The notes beneath the pieces were generated by a model. It was not told where the DNA came from. It did not search any database and saw only the letters and a program-made list of their open reading frames with translations. The position numbers and the translations under genes were made by a program. Positions 63,995-64,000 of a stretch of 64,000 nt of DNA are shown here, piece by piece. Source of the DNA: Alphaproteobacteria bacterium (GTDB lineage: Bacteria > Pseudomonadota > Alphaproteobacteria > UBA828); NCBI GenBank assembly GCA_022826345.1, contig JAJDVB010000106.1:67410-131409 (forward strand), in the 5' to 3' direction. Position 1 is the stretch's first letter. Every line of letters begins with the position of its first letter.

Positions 63995-64000
63995 TAGCGA

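Overview
The window is a GC-rich chromosomal segment from an alphaproteobacterium, probably Rhodospirillales-like. Three things point that way. The block ruvC-ruvA-ruvB-ybgC-tolQ-tolR-tolA-tolB-pal-cpoB-tilS-ftsH-folP-glmM-thiD (5.8-20.6 kb) has an order familiar from that group. There are hopanoid genes of the HpnC/HpnD type. The dihydropteroate synthase carries a long N-terminal extension. No rRNA or tRNA gene and no CRISPR array was recognised. The genus cannot be fixed from the sequence.

Layout. 0-4.9 kb: a plus-strand molybdenum hydroxylase cluster (xanthine dehydrogenase family), cut by the window's left edge, with two FAD subunits and two Fe-S subunits. 4.8-20.6 kb: minus-strand housekeeping genes (alkyl-DNA repair regulator, thiD, glmM, folP, ftsH, tilS, the Tol-Pal envelope system, Holliday junction genes). 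20.7-27.9 kb: a YebC regulator, a VapBC toxin-antitoxin pair, and metabolic genes (methyltransferase, a racemase-like protein, epimerase, DksA-like regulator, PhzF-like protein, EamA transporter, PPOX protein). 28.0-31.1 kb: a tight four-gene operon with the coenzyme F420 genes cofE and cofD plus two probable F420-dependent oxidoreductases. 31.2-31.4 kb: a short tandem repeat. 31.5-34.1 kb: a thiamine-precursor ABC transporter under a TPP riboswitch. 34.3-37.4 kb: recO and parC. 37.4-41.9 kb: a porin, a roughly 1 kb AT-richer stretch with palindromes, then bioD and bioF. 41.9-44.0 kb: an aminotransferase and a YcsF/PxpA-type protein.

44.2-47.5 kb: three tandem DUF1538 membrane proteins followed by a PII-like protein and a CBS-pair protein. 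This is the best candidate in the window for an undescribed system, namely a membrane transporter controlled by nucleotide-sensing proteins. 47.5-48.7 kb: a pteridine-reductase-like SDR coupled to folB. 48.6-53.7 kb: mtnP, a dienelactone hydrolase, ychF, pth, rplY, prs. 53.8-61.8 kb: a minus-strand run of dxr, hpnC, hpnD, hldD, lgt, a MidA-type methyltransferase, pgeF, a coupled 26-residue membrane peptide and an unknown lipoprotein. 61.9-64.0 kb: a pterin dehydratase, a toxin-antitoxin pair whose toxin gene has a nonsense codon, and a complete IS630-family element flanked by TA dinucleotides.

Functional themes. Cell-envelope genes (Tol-Pal, Lgt, HldD, hopanoid, GlmM) and pterin/folate genes (folP, folB, pteridine reductase, pterin dehydratase) recur. 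Several cofactor systems (F420, thiamine, biotin, molybdopterin enzymes) are represented by partial pathways whose remaining genes must lie elsewhere. Start codons were often moved inward from the longest ORF because 1-17 nt overlaps, especially the ATGA/GTGA type, with upstream genes identify the likely translational start.
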